Assembly: GCA_038329965.1 (NCBI GenBank)
Contig: JBBQNN010000012.1
Coordinates: 6,148-70,147 of the forward strand
Source of the DNA: QHCA01 sp003244095
GTDB taxonomy: Bacteria; Actinomycetota; Actinomycetes; Mycobacteriales; QHCA01
Reading direction: 5' to 3'
DNA length: 64,000 nt
This document shows, in pieces, positions 16,518 to 25,067 of the stretch. The notes below the pieces were generated by a model, which saw nothing but the letters and a program-made list of their open reading frames with translations, did not search any database and was not told the origin of the DNA. The number at the start of each line of letters is the position of its first letter. The stretch's first letter is position 1. The position numbers and the translations under genes were made by a program.

Positions 16518-18177
16518 GGGACGCCCTCGAAGGTGCCCGGTGTCGACCACGCGGGAGCTTGACCGCCGCGCCGGGTTCGAGGCCGGCTCGCGATCGGCGC
16601 CCCACGGCGATCAGCGCGTCGAGGTCGAGCACCTGGCGCTGCGCGAGCATCACGGCGCCGTAGATCACCGTACTGAGCACCGTCGCGGCACAGATCCCGA
16701 CGACCGTGTCGCCGAGCAGCCACCGCACCAGCAGCGGGATCGGCACGTAGCAGGCCAGCGCTGTCACCGAGGCGCGGCGAGCCGCCGCCCCGAAGGGGTG
16801 CATGTCCAGGAACCGGTGGATCTCCCACAGCGGAAGCAGGTTGTTGACCAGGATGGCCGCCATCCAACCGAGCGCCGCGCCGTTGATGCCGTACCTGGGG
16901 ATGAGCACGAGATCCAGCCCGATGTTGACGGCCAGCGCCAAGCCGGTGTTGATCAGGCTCAGGCTGCTGCGTCCGCCCATCAGCAGCACCGTGTCCACCG
17001 GCCCGCAGAAGGTCGAGACCAGCATCACCAGGCACAGGATGACTACGACCATCGATCCGCGCTGGTAGCTGCCGCCGAAGACACGCAGGAGCGGCGCCGC
17101 GAAAACGGCGAAAGTGAGGTAGAGCGGCCAGGACACCAGCGTCAGCCACGCCGTGGTCGTCTGGTACATCACGATGGCCCGCTCGCGCTGGCCCAGAGTC
17201 AGCATCTCGCTGATCTTCGGTGCCATCACCTGCTGGATCGCCTGGACGAACATCAGGCCGAGGATCAGGAACCTGGTGGCAGCGAGGTAGACCGCGGCGT
17301 CCGCGGGGCCACGGATCGCGCCGACGAGCAGGATGTCGACCCGTTGCAGCCCCACAGACAGGATCCGGGACACCGCCCGCGGCCGGGCGAAGGACCAGAA
17401 CTCCCGAGACACCTCCCGGTAGGGACGCGGGGGCGGCGCCACCGCGGCGCTCGGCCGCACGCCCTTCAGGAGGAGGCGTTGCAGCCAGCCGGCAATGACG
17501 ATGCCGGCACAGGCGTACGGCACGCTCCAGGCGAGGACGAGGAGCAGCGCCGAGGGTGCCAGCCACTGGCAGAGCGCGACGAATGCCGTCTGGGCAGCGG
17601 TACGGCCGATCTTCTCCACGTACACCAGCGGCTTGACCGGGCCGAAGCCGCGGGTCGCGGTGACGGCGATCGTGTAGACGGTGGCGATCGGCAGTGCGGC
17701 CGCCAGGACGTACAGGAACAGCAGGAAGGTCTTCTGCTGGTCAGCGGCCGGGCCGACCGCGAGCCGGGTCAGGTGCGGCCCGAGCAGCACGAGCAGCACG
17801 GAGATGGCGACGCTGGCCACAGCCGGCGGGACCAGCGCCGCGCGCAGGACCGGTCTGAGCTCGGCCTGCCGATCGAGCGCACGTGCCCTCGGGATCGCCC
17901 GTAGCAGCCCGGTGTCGGCGCCGAGCGCACCCACGTTGATCAGGATGGTGAACAGGGTGATGGCCTCGAAGAACGTGCCGGCCGCACCGCGGGTGAGGCT
18001 GCGCGTGATGACCACGGGCAACAGCAGGTTGAGCAGGGCGCTGACGAAGCTGCCTGCGAGGTTCAGCGAGCTGCCGCGGGCGAGCCGCTCCAGGTCGGCG
18101 CCACGGCGTTCGGGCGTCAGCGGAACGCGCGGGGAACCACGCCGGGCCGGCTGGGGCGAGACAGAGGTTGCCCTCAT
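16498..18177 (-). CDS. Wzx-like polysaccharide flippase (MOP superfamily)
   Basis: 559 residues from ATG 18177 (GGGGA upstream; an in-frame ATG at 18246 lacks a Shine-Dalgarno). About 14 hydrophobic segments. The first membrane pair begins SLNLAGSFVSALLNLLLPVV, and the sequence RGAAGTFFEAITLFTILINVGALGADTGLLR is typical of oligosaccharide flippases. Later segments include YGINGAALGWMAAILVNN, common near the C-terminal half of Wzx proteins. A basic tail ends the protein. It would move undecaprenyl-diphosphate repeat units across the membrane for the polymerase at 13.0-14.4 kb. It is the last gene of a minus-strand run behind the Wzz-like protein and sulfotransferase 5. Confidence 0.82.
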   Translation of the reverse strand: MRATSVSPQPARRGSPRVPLTPERRGADLERLARGSSLNLAGSFVSALLNLLLPVVITRSLTRGAAGTFFEAITLFTILINVGALGADTGLLRAIPRARALDRQAELRPVLRAALVPPAVASVAISVLLVLLGPHLTRLAVGPAADQQKTFLLFLYVLAAALPIATVYTIAVTATRGFGPVKPLVYVEKIGRTAAQTAFVALCQWLAPSALLLVLAWSVPYACAGIVIAGWLQRLLLKGVRPSAAVAPPPRPYREVSREFWSFARPRAVSRILSVGLQRVDILLVGAIRGPADAAVYLAATRFLILGLMFVQAIQQVMAPKISEMLTLGQRERAIVMYQTTTAWLTLVSWPLYLTFAVFAAPLLRVFGGSYQRGSMVVVILCLVMLVSTFCGPVDTVLLMGGRSSLSLINTGLALAVNIGLDLVLIPRYGINGAALGWMAAILVNNLLPLWEIHRFLDMHPFGAAARRASVTALACYVPIPLLVRWLLGDTVVGICAATVLSTVIYGAVMLAQRQVLDLDALIAVGRRSRAGLEPGAAVKLPRGRHRAPSRASRRRSRH

Positions 18178-18270
18178 GTCAGATCCCCGGGAGTCCGGTG
18201 TCCGGCGGCCGCCCTGGCGAGCATGAGTCGTCATCTCAGTCATCACGGCGATCAGGCCGCCGAGCCCTGT

Positions 18271-19248
18271 CTATTCGGTCCGCGAGGGTGCGGCGCGGCC
18301 CAGATAGCGGTACCGCGCGAGGGCCGGCAGGCTCAGCGCGGTTACCAGGCGGCGGGCGGAGGGAGGGAGCTGCTGACGCCAGGTGTCGTCCGGACGCAGG
18401 CGCTCGCGACCGGTGCGCAGCCGCATGGGATTGCCCCAGACACTGTGGTCGATGCCGAGCTCGACGGTGTCCGGCCCGATGGTGGCCATGGCGGCGGCGT
18501 CCACCGGCACGCCGAGGAAGGCGAGGATCCGCTCGGTCTCCGCGTGGGGGTCGGCGACGAAGTCCTCGTACCGGACCAGGATCCGGGGGGTGCCGAACCG
18601 GCCGATCGTCTCGAACAGCAGATTGTCTGCCGTCCATCGCACAGCAGTGCGGGCCGGGGACCGCCGGCGCATCTCACGGCCGCCCATGTCGCTGCGCGGG
18701 ACGCTCTTGCTCCATGAATACGCGACGCCGTGACTGCGCCGGACGAGGTGGATCACCGACAGGCGGGAGGACGACACGCGCCGCGCGATCAAAGCGGCGG
18801 CGGCCTGCTTGGAGTTGTCCACGACAACCTGCGCGCCACTCTCGGTGCAGATCGCGGAGTACAGCCGGTCGAGCAGGCCGGTGTACTCGTCGAGGTCGTG
18901 CGCAAACCGCCCACGGCCGCCCGTCCAGAGCGCCGGGATGCGGCTGTTGCGGGTCAGGCGGCGGCGCAGCTCGGTCGCCCGTACGGCGTCGAGGTTGGCC
19001 CATCCGCCGTACGCCCGCTTTCCCACAGCGGTCCAGAAGGGACAGTCGGCGAAGCTCGCGCCGCACCCGCACTGGCGGTTGTTGGTGACGCCGTAGCTCC
19101 ACAGCCAGCACAATTCGCCGACCGAGCACACGCCGGGCATGCCGCCGAGCACCCGCGAGAGCAAGGTGCTCCCGCTCCGGCCCGTTCCCCCGATGAAGGC
19201 CACGTGGGCGCCGGTCGGCGCCAGGGGTCCGTTCTGCTCAACCGTCAC
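18271..19248 (-). CDS. Sulfotransferase family protein 5 (CxCG-FW type)
   Basis: 325 residues, GTG start at 19248. VAFIGGTGRSGSTLLSRVLG (PAPS loop), VCSVGELCWLW, the signature QCGCGASFADCPFWTAVG then AYGGW, VVVDNSKQAAAAL, VIHLVRRSHGVAYS, ILVRYEDFV and the terminal LARYRYLGR. It belongs with copies 2, 3 and 6. It lies 38 bases downstream of the Wzz-like gene and 93 bases upstream of the flippase, so it is embedded in the assembly genes. In the 3'-phosphate site the usual RDP is RRS, a visible departure. Confidence 0.87.
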   Translation of the reverse strand: MTVEQNGPLAPTGAHVAFIGGTGRSGSTLLSRVLGGMPGVCSVGELCWLWSYGVTNNRQCGCGASFADCPFWTAVGKRAYGGWANLDAVRATELRRRLTRNSRIPALWTGGRGRFAHDLDEYTGLLDRLYSAICTESGAQVVVDNSKQAAAALIARRVSSSRLSVIHLVRRSHGVAYSWSKSVPRSDMGGREMRRRSPARTAVRWTADNLLFETIGRFGTPRILVRYEDFVADPHAETERILAFLGVPVDAAAMATIGPDTVELGIDHSVWGNPMRLRTGRERLRPDDTWRQQLPPSARRLVTALSLPALARYRYLGRAAPSRTE

Positions 19249-19286
19249 TCGGCCCCGTGCCCTCGGTGTCGCCCCGGCGACACCAC

Positions 19287-20966
19287 TCAGGGACCCGAGG
19301 CCGGGCCACGCGGTGTCGGCATCACCCCGGCGCGCCCCGCCGGGGTCGGGCCGGGCCGGCGTGCCTCCGGTCGGTAGCCCGCGTTGGGCGCCCCGCCGCG
19401 GACCGCACCGTTCGGCACGGGCGCCAGGCGGGCCGCGAGCACGGACTTGACGTTGGGGACCACCACAACGCCGGTCAACGGTGACTCGACCTGGTCGAAC
19501 TCGTGGGTCACCTCGACGAGGTCCGGACGTTTGGCCCGGAGCAACTCGACGACGACGAGGGAGATCGCCGAGAGAGGAGCCAGCGCCTGCCCGTCGGCGG
19601 CGCTGCGCGCCGGCCGGGTCTCGATGATCAGATAGTCGGAATAGGCGAGCAGGGCATCGACGATGTCACCGAGACGGTCCGGCACCAGGTCCTCGTCGGC
19701 CAGCAGCGCCGCACCCGGGCCGATGACATAGACGCCGGGGCACACCGGCGACTGGTGCTGGACCTCGCCGATGTCGCGCTCGAATCGCAGCAACTCGGCC
19801 AGACCGGGTCGATCGCCGATGCCCAGGACCGTCGGGGAGGACGAGTCCGGGTCGGCGCACAGCAGCGCCACCGGGTGCTTGGGCCGGGCCAGAGACGCGC
19901 ACAGGTTGGCGGCGACCACCCCGGTAGCCTTCCCGGGAGCCGCCCCGAGCAGCAGCACGACATTGGAGCGCTTGCTGTTGCTGGCCTTGCCCAGGGCAGC
20001 TGTCCTGCCCAGCTCGGAGAACACGGCGTTGCGCAGCCGACCGTAGTGCTGGGCGTGCTCGCCTCCCCGGGCGGCGATCGCGCCGGTGAGCTGTCGGCCG
20101 GGGATGTCGGCCAGCACAGGGAGGTCGGAGTGCCGGTGCACGTCACCCGCGCTGCGCAACCGGTCGTCGGCCCGCTCCAGGAGCAGCGCCACTGCCACCC
20201 CCAGCAGCAGGCCGGCGAAGATGCCGCTCGCGAGGTCGAGGAGCAGGTTCGGGCTGGACGGCTTGGGGGCCAGCGTGGCCGGGGAGATGACCGCCCCCGG
20301 CGTGACGTGCACGGCGAGCAGGGGGTTCAGCTTGTTGCCGATGTCGGTGATCTGGTTGGTGAGGATGCCCTGGTTGGCCGTTGCCGTCGCCCGGTCGACC
20401 GAGTTGGTGGGCAGCGCCGCGATCTGGGCCGAGACGGCTGCCAGCTCCTTGTTGAGGCTGGCCATCTGCGCCCTGAGGGCGGTCGTCTGCGTGCTGAGGT
20501 CCTTGGTGGCCTTGGCGGCGCGCTGGTCGAGATAGGCCTGGGCGAAGGCCTGCGAGCCGGCCTGGGCCGCCCGGGCCGTCGCTCCCTGGAAGGCGATGGT
20601 GAGCACTTCGGTGTTCGGCGGGACGGTGACCGTCACGCGTGACTGCAGGTCGCCCACGGGGTCCGACGTCTTCAAGATCTTCTGCGCCGCCGCCGCGACG
20701 ACCTGTGACTTGACGATCTGGGCCTCGGTGTCGAGGTTGATGCCGGTGGTGCGGGAGTTGGCGAGCTGTGTCGTGTCGGGCGCGCCGGTGGCCTGGACCA
20801 GGACGGCAGTGTTCGAGTCGTACAGTTTGGGCTGGATCAGGCTCAGACCGAACCCACCGAGCCCGCCGATGACCACGGCGGCGGCGACGATCGCCCAGCG
20901 TCGTCGCAACGCTGCGAGGTACTCGACAGTGCCACGAGAGCCGTCGGAGGTCTGCAGGTCGTCCAT
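19287..20966 (-). CDS. Wzz/CpsC-type copolymerase fused to a degenerate CpsD-like ATPase domain
   Basis: 559 residues from ATG 20966 (AAGAGG upstream; longer in-frame starts lack support). TM1 at about residues 24-44 and TM2 at about 241-263 bracket an extracytoplasmic region with a coiled coil (DLSTQTTALRAQMASLNKEL). The C-terminal half resembles a BY-kinase, but the P-loop is GAAPGKATG with Ala after Lys346 where Ser/Thr is expected. The A' motif is LLCADPD, and the Walker B position reads YLIIETRP with Glu for Asp. No tyrosine cluster ends the protein. It probably controls chain length; kinase activity is doubtful. Confidence 0.8.
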   Translation of the reverse strand: MDDLQTSDGSRGTVEYLAALRRRWAIVAAAVVIGGLGGFGLSLIQPKLYDSNTAVLVQATGAPDTTQLANSRTTGINLDTEAQIVKSQVVAAAAQKILKTSDPVGDLQSRVTVTVPPNTEVLTIAFQGATARAAQAGSQAFAQAYLDQRAAKATKDLSTQTTALRAQMASLNKELAAVSAQIAALPTNSVDRATATANQGILTNQITDIGNKLNPLLAVHVTPGAVISPATLAPKPSSPNLLLDLASGIFAGLLLGVAVALLLERADDRLRSAGDVHRHSDLPVLADIPGRQLTGAIAARGGEHAQHYGRLRNAVFSELGRTAALGKASNSKRSNVVLLLGAAPGKATGVVAANLCASLARPKHPVALLCADPDSSSPTVLGIGDRPGLAELLRFERDIGEVQHQSPVCPGVYVIGPGAALLADEDLVPDRLGDIVDALLAYSDYLIIETRPARSAADGQALAPLSAISLVVVELLRAKRPDLVEVTHEFDQVESPLTGVVVVPNVKSVLAARLAPVPNGAVRGGAPNAGYRPEARRPGPTPAGRAGVMPTPRGPASGP

Positions 20967-21276
20967 GGCGGTGGTTGCCTCTTGGTGTCGTTGACGGCCG
21001 AGGACACGGCCGATCACCATAATAGATGTCGCCGTCCCGCCGCGTTGGCCAACGTCCCGATCGCCACATCTCCCCCGCATCTCCCGCGCATCTCACCCGC
21101 CGAACCTGCTGCTGGTCCGGCCCTACCGGACCGCCCTCGGGGCACGGCCGGTCACTGCCCACAGCACCCTCAGTAGACTCAAGGTGCTAGTGCAGCGCGC
21201 CCGCTGCCGAGCCATGCCCATCTGGCACTGAACGGGGAGCGACCTTGGCGACACCCGGACGACGAGGGCGGCAGCT
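20967..21276. promoter_or_regulatory. 310-base divergent control region between wzz-like gene and cysQ
   Basis: No conventional gene is visible. For the minus strand, TATTAT (complement of 21019-21024) is a good -10 about 50 bases before the Wzz-like start. A perfect 12-bp palindrome CGTTGGCCAACG lies at 21043-21054, just upstream. Three imperfect copies of CATCTCCC(G)C follow at about 21066-21095. For the plus strand, TAGACT at 21174-21179 is a likely -10. Downstream, TTG 21245 behind GGGGAGCGACC opens an 11-codon ORF ending in the TGA that overlaps the cysQ ATG. Confidence 0.5.
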
Positions 21277-22101
21277 ATGACAGCTCACGACGCCCCCGAT
21301 CGCAGCGAGCCAGGAATCACGTCAGCCGACGACGATGCGACGGTGGCCCGGGCACTTGCAGAGGGTGCCGGCCGTGGCCTGGTCCAGGTGCGCGAGGAGC
21401 TCGGCTTCGCCGATGCGGCGGCGCTGCGCCAGGCCGGCGACCGCACGTCCCAGGAGTTCCTCGCCGACCGCCTTACCAGCCTTCGCCCCGATGACCGGGT
21501 GCTCTCCGAAGAGGCCGCCGATGACCCTCGGCGGCTCACCGCCGACCGGGTGTGGATCATCGATCCCCTCGACGGCACGCGGGAGTTCTCCGAAGACAGC
21601 CGCACCGACTGGGCGGTGCACGTGGCGCTGTGGCAAGGCGGCCGGCTCACCGCGGGTGCGGTGGCCCTGCCCGCCCGCGGGCTGGTCCTGGGCGCCGACG
21701 CGCCGCCGCAGCGTGCACCCTGGCAGCCTGGCCGCGCACCCCGGATCGCCGTCAGCCGGACCCGCCCCCCGTGGATCACCGCAGCCGTGGCCCGCGCCCT
21801 TGGCGCGGAGCTGGTGCCGATGGGCTCGGCCGGGGCCAAGGTGGCCGCCGTCGTGCTCGGTGACGTCGATGCCTATGTGCACGGCGGCGGCCAGTACGAA
21901 TGGGATTCGGCGGCACCCGTCGCGGTGGCGCTGGCCGCGGGCCTGCACGCGACCCGGCTGGACGGGTCCCCGCTGTGCTACAACCGACCCGACCCCTCGC
22001 TGCCTGATCTGCTCGTGTGCGTGCCCGAGCTGGCGGCAGCCATTCTCGAGGTCACCGGCCCGCACTCGGCCAGCCTGACCACCGCCGGAGGTGGTCTGTG
22101 A
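21277..22101 (+). CDS. cysQ: 3'(2'),5'-bisphosphate nucleotidase (PAP phosphatase)
   Basis: 274 residues, an inositol-monophosphatase-fold enzyme. The metal-binding motif WIIDPLDGTREFSE is preceded by VLSEEAADD (metal Glu-Glu), and the C-terminal site is YEWDSAAPVAVALAAG. It hydrolyses PAP, the by-product of sulfotransferases, to AMP, relieving product inhibition. N-terminal HDAPDRSEP residues are non-conserved. The last codons overlap the cysD start, so it is cotranslated with ATP sulfurylase. Placing the PAP-clearing enzyme first in the PAPS-supply operon fits a locus whose PAPS is spent on sulfation. Confidence 0.93.
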   Translation: MTAHDAPDRSEPGITSADDDATVARALAEGAGRGLVQVREELGFADAAALRQAGDRTSQEFLADRLTSLRPDDRVLSEEAADDPRRLTADRVWIIDPLDGTREFSEDSRTDWAVHVALWQGGRLTAGAVALPARGLVLGADAPPQRAPWQPGRAPRIAVSRTRPPWITAAVARALGAELVPMGSAGAKVAAVVLGDVDAYVHGGGQYEWDSAAPVAVALAAGLHATRLDGSPLCYNRPDPSLPDLLVCVPELAAAILEVTGPHSASLTTAGGGL

Positions 22102-23015
22102 GCTCCGACGTCGACTACCGGCTCAGCCAGCTCGACACGCTCGAGGCGGAGTCCATCCACATCATGCGCGAGGTGGCCGCGGAGTTCGAGCGACCCGCGC
22201 TGATGTTCTCCGGTGGCAAGGACTCGATCGTGATGCTCCGGCTGGCCGAGAAGGCTTTCCATCCCGCGCGCATCCCGTTCCCGGTGCTGCACATCGACAC
22301 CGGGCACAACTTCCCCGAGACATTGGAGTTCCGCGACCGGCGCGTCGCCGAGCTCGAGGTGCGGCTCCTCATCGCCTCCGTGCAGGAAGCCATCGACGCG
22401 GGACGCTCGGTCGAGCAGAAGGGCCGCTTCGCCAGCCGCAACCAGCTGCAGACCCGGTCGCTGCTCGACGCGGTCGAGGAGCACCGGTTCGACGCGCTGT
22501 TCGGCGGCGCCCGCCGCGACGAGGAGAAGGCCCGGGCCAAGGAGCGGGTGTTCTCCTTCCGCGACGAGTTCGGCCAGTGGGACCCCAAGAACCAACGGCC
22601 CGAGCTATGGAGCCTCTACAACACCCGGCTACACCGCGGCGAGAACATCCGGGTGTTCCCGCTGTCCAACTGGACAGAGCTCGACGTCTGGGACTACATC
22701 TCCGCCGAGCAGCTTGAGGTGCCCTCGATCTATTTCGCGCACCGCCGTACGGTGTTCGAAAGGGACGGCATCCTGCTCTCCGACGGTCCCTTCGTCTCCC
22801 GCGGCGAGCACGAGATGCTTTTCACCGAGACCGTCCGCTATCGCACCGTTGGCGACATGTCCTGTACGGGTGCTGTCGTCTCGGCCGCGTCGACCGTGGC
22901 GGAGATCATCGTCGAGGTCGCCGGTGCGCGGATCACCGAGCGGGGAGCCACCCGCGCCGATGACCGGGCCAGCGAGGCCGCCATGGAAGACCGCAAGAAG
23001 GAAGGCTACTTCTAG
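22098..23015 (+). CDS. cysD: Sulfate adenylyltransferase subunit 2
   Basis: 305 residues from GTG 22098 overlapping the cysQ stop; the frame is open from 22017 but the CysD alignment begins at DYRLSQLDTLEAESIHIMREV. It has the PP-loop ALMFSGGKDSIVMLRLA, HIDTGHNFPET, RSLLDAVEE, FGGARRDEEKARAKER, RGENIRVFPLSNWTELDVW and the C-terminal KKEGYF, all standard for CysD. With CysN it makes APS from ATP and sulfate. Length matches the family. Confidence 0.96.
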   Translation: MSSDVDYRLSQLDTLEAESIHIMREVAAEFERPALMFSGGKDSIVMLRLAEKAFHPARIPFPVLHIDTGHNFPETLEFRDRRVAELEVRLLIASVQEAIDAGRSVEQKGRFASRNQLQTRSLLDAVEEHRFDALFGGARRDEEKARAKERVFSFRDEFGQWDPKNQRPELWSLYNTRLHRGENIRVFPLSNWTELDVWDYISAEQLEVPSIYFAHRRTVFERDGILLSDGPFVSRGEHEMLFTETVRYRTVGDMSCTGAVVSAASTVAEIIVEVAGARITERGATRADDRASEAAMEDRKKEGYF

Positions 23016-23017
23016 CC

Positions 23018-24268
23018 GTGGACATGTTGAGGTTCGCCACCGCCGGCTCGGTCGACGACGGCAAGAGCACGCTGATCGGACGGCTCCTGCTCGACACCAA
23101 GGCGCTGTTCGAGGACCAGCTCGAGGCGGTCGAACGCACCAGCCGCGAGCGCGGTGACGACTACACCGACCTCGCCCTGCTCACCGACGGCCTGCGGGCC
23201 GAGCGGGAGCAGGGCATCACGATCGACGTGGCCTACCGCTACTTCGCCACGCCGCGCCGCAAGTTCGTCATCGCCGACACGCCGGGGCACATCAAGTACA
23301 CCATCAACATGGACACCGGTGCCTCGACCTCCGACCTCGCGCTGGTCCTCGTCGACGCGCGCAAGGGGCTGGTCGAGCAGAGCCGCCGGCACGCCTTCCT
23401 CGCCACCCTGCTGCGGGTCCCCCACCTCGTGCTGTGCGTCAACAAGATGGACCTCGTCGACTTCGACCCGGCGCACTACGAGTCGGTCCGCCAGGAGTTC
23501 ACCGCCTTCGCCACCAAGCTCGACCTGCCCGACCTGGCCGTCATCCCCATCTCGGCGCTCAACGGCGACAACGTCGTCACCCGCTCCGAGAACACCCCGT
23601 GGTACGACGGCCCGTCGCTGCTGCACCATCTGGAGAACGTCCACGTCGCCTCCGACCGCAACCTCGTCGACGTGCGCTTCCCTGTGCAGTACGTCATCCG
23701 CCCGCAGAGCAAGGCCGCGCGTGACTATCGGGGCTATGCCGGGCAGATCGCCGGCGGCGTGCTCAAACCCGGCGACGACGTTCTCGTCCTCCCGTCCGGG
23801 CTCACGTCGCGGATCGCGTCGATCGAGATCGCCGGCAAGGAGGTCCACGAGGCCTACGCGCCCATGTCGGTGACGCTGCGGCTCTCCGACGACGTCGACA
23901 TCTCACGCGGCGACATGATCTGCCGCCCGCACAACGCCGCGACCGTTGCCCAAGACCTGCAGGCCATGATGTGCTGGATGACCGATCAGCCGCTCAAGCG
24001 CGGCGATCGGCTCGTCATCAAGCACACCACCCGCACCGCCCGGGTGGTCGTGAAGGAGTTGCTCTACCGCCTCGACGTCAACACGCTGCACCGCGACGAG
24101 ACCGCCGATCAGCTCGGCCTCAACGAGATCGGCCGGGTGGGGCTGCGGGTGACCCAGCCGGTGTTCTGCGACGAGTACCGCCGTAACCGCACGACCGGCG
24201 GCTTCATCCTCATCGACGAGGGCACCAACCGCACGGTCGGCGCTGGGATGATCGTCTCTGCTGGTTAG
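23018..24268 (+). CDS. cysN: Sulfate adenylyltransferase subunit 1 (GTPase)
   Basis: 416 residues (GTG 23018; ATG 23024 is also possible, with GAAGGAAGG at 22996-23005). G1 GSVDDGKST, G3 IADTPGH, G4 VNKMD and G5-like PISALNGDN are intact. EF-Tu-like domains II/III follow, including RDYRGYAGQIAGGVLKPGD and NRTTGGFILIDEGTN near the end. There is no APS kinase extension, consistent with the separate cysC at the left edge. GTP hydrolysis drives APS formation by CysD. It is the last gene of cysQ-cysD-cysN and converges with the membrane-protein gene 12 bases away. Confidence 0.96.
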   Translation: MDMLRFATAGSVDDGKSTLIGRLLLDTKALFEDQLEAVERTSRERGDDYTDLALLTDGLRAEREQGITIDVAYRYFATPRRKFVIADTPGHIKYTINMDTGASTSDLALVLVDARKGLVEQSRRHAFLATLLRVPHLVLCVNKMDLVDFDPAHYESVRQEFTAFATKLDLPDLAVIPISALNGDNVVTRSENTPWYDGPSLLHHLENVHVASDRNLVDVRFPVQYVIRPQSKAARDYRGYAGQIAGGVLKPGDDVLVLPSGLTSRIASIEIAGKEVHEAYAPMSVTLRLSDDVDISRGDMICRPHNAATVAQDLQAMMCWMTDQPLKRGDRLVIKHTTRTARVVVKELLYRLDVNTLHRDETADQLGLNEIGRVGLRVTQPVFCDEYRRNRTTGGFILIDEGTNRTVGAGMIVSAG

Positions 24269-24280
24269 CGATGCTGCCGG

Positions 24281-25063
24281 TCAGGCACGGTGGGCGGCGC
24301 CGACCGGCACCCGCCGGGCGTCGTGGCTGCCGCCGGCGCCCGTGCGGCCCAGCCCGACGGCGAAGTACAGCGTGACGAAGAGCATGAACACGAATGCCTC
24401 GGTGACGCGCACCGCATACCTGGTGACGACCTGCAGGGTCCCGGTGTCGCCGATGTGGTACTGCACGACGGAGAACACGATCGGCGCGACGACGAGGAAT
24501 GCGTACCAGAGGTAGCGTGCCGGCAGCGACGTGCGGGCCGACGAGTCGAGAATGCCGCGGTCGATCGAATCCAGCGTGATCGGAGCGAGCAGGAGCATTC
24601 CCAGCGTCTCCGCGAGCAGGGTCGTGTCCTTCGCGCCGTGGCTGACCACGATCAGCACCAGCACGGCGGCCGACAGCCCGAGGGGCACCAGCGCGGGCAG
24701 CGGGCGACGCAACTGGACGTACGGAACCAGCAGGGCGAGTGCGAAGAAGGCCTCGTTGAGCGTCTTGACCTGGCTCGGCAGGTGCACCGTGAGCATCACG
24801 ACGCCGATGGCCAGGCAGGCGGCACCCGCGGCCAGGGTGAGTGGCCACTGCAGGGGCGAGCGGCGCAGGCGGGCACGGGCGAACTGGATCCATGACCCCA
24901 GCACCAGCGCGGCGACGTAGCCCTCGCTGTTGTGATTGATCCGACTGGCGATGGCCTTCGGCAGGATGTGGGGGAAGACCTTGACCAGGCACCCGGCGAG
25001 CAGCACCAGCAGGGCACCGTAGAACAGTGCGCCGAGGATCGTCGTCCGCCTACCGCTGCGCAT
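24281..25063 (-). CDS. Uncharacterised integral membrane protein of the polysaccharide locus
   Basis: 260 residues with about seven hydrophobic segments, starting ATG 25063, four bases after the GT2 stop. The N-terminal helix is TILGALFYGALLVLLAGCLVK. Later stretches include LAAGAACLAIGVVMLTV, LSAAVLVLIVVSHG and AFVFMLFVTLYFAVGLG. A charged loop contains ILDSSARTS. No family motif is recognised; it is not a clear polymerase, flippase or acyltransferase. Its position as last gene of the tightly overlapping glycosyltransferase-sulfotransferase operon implies a role in making or exporting the glycan. Confidence 0.65.
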   Translation of the reverse strand: MRSGRRTTILGALFYGALLVLLAGCLVKVFPHILPKAIASRINHNSEGYVAALVLGSWIQFARARLRRSPLQWPLTLAAGAACLAIGVVMLTVHLPSQVKTLNEAFFALALLVPYVQLRRPLPALVPLGLSAAVLVLIVVSHGAKDTTLLAETLGMLLLAPITLDSIDRGILDSSARTSLPARYLWYAFLVVAPIVFSVVQYHIGDTGTLQVVTRYAVRVTEAFVFMLFVTLYFAVGLGRTGAGGSHDARRVPVGAAHRA

Positions 25064-25067
25064 CAGA

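Noticed and set aside
21060..21100. CRISPR-like repeats (CATCTCCC copies)
   Set aside because: Three short imperfect copies with almost no spacer; no cas genes anywhere in the window.
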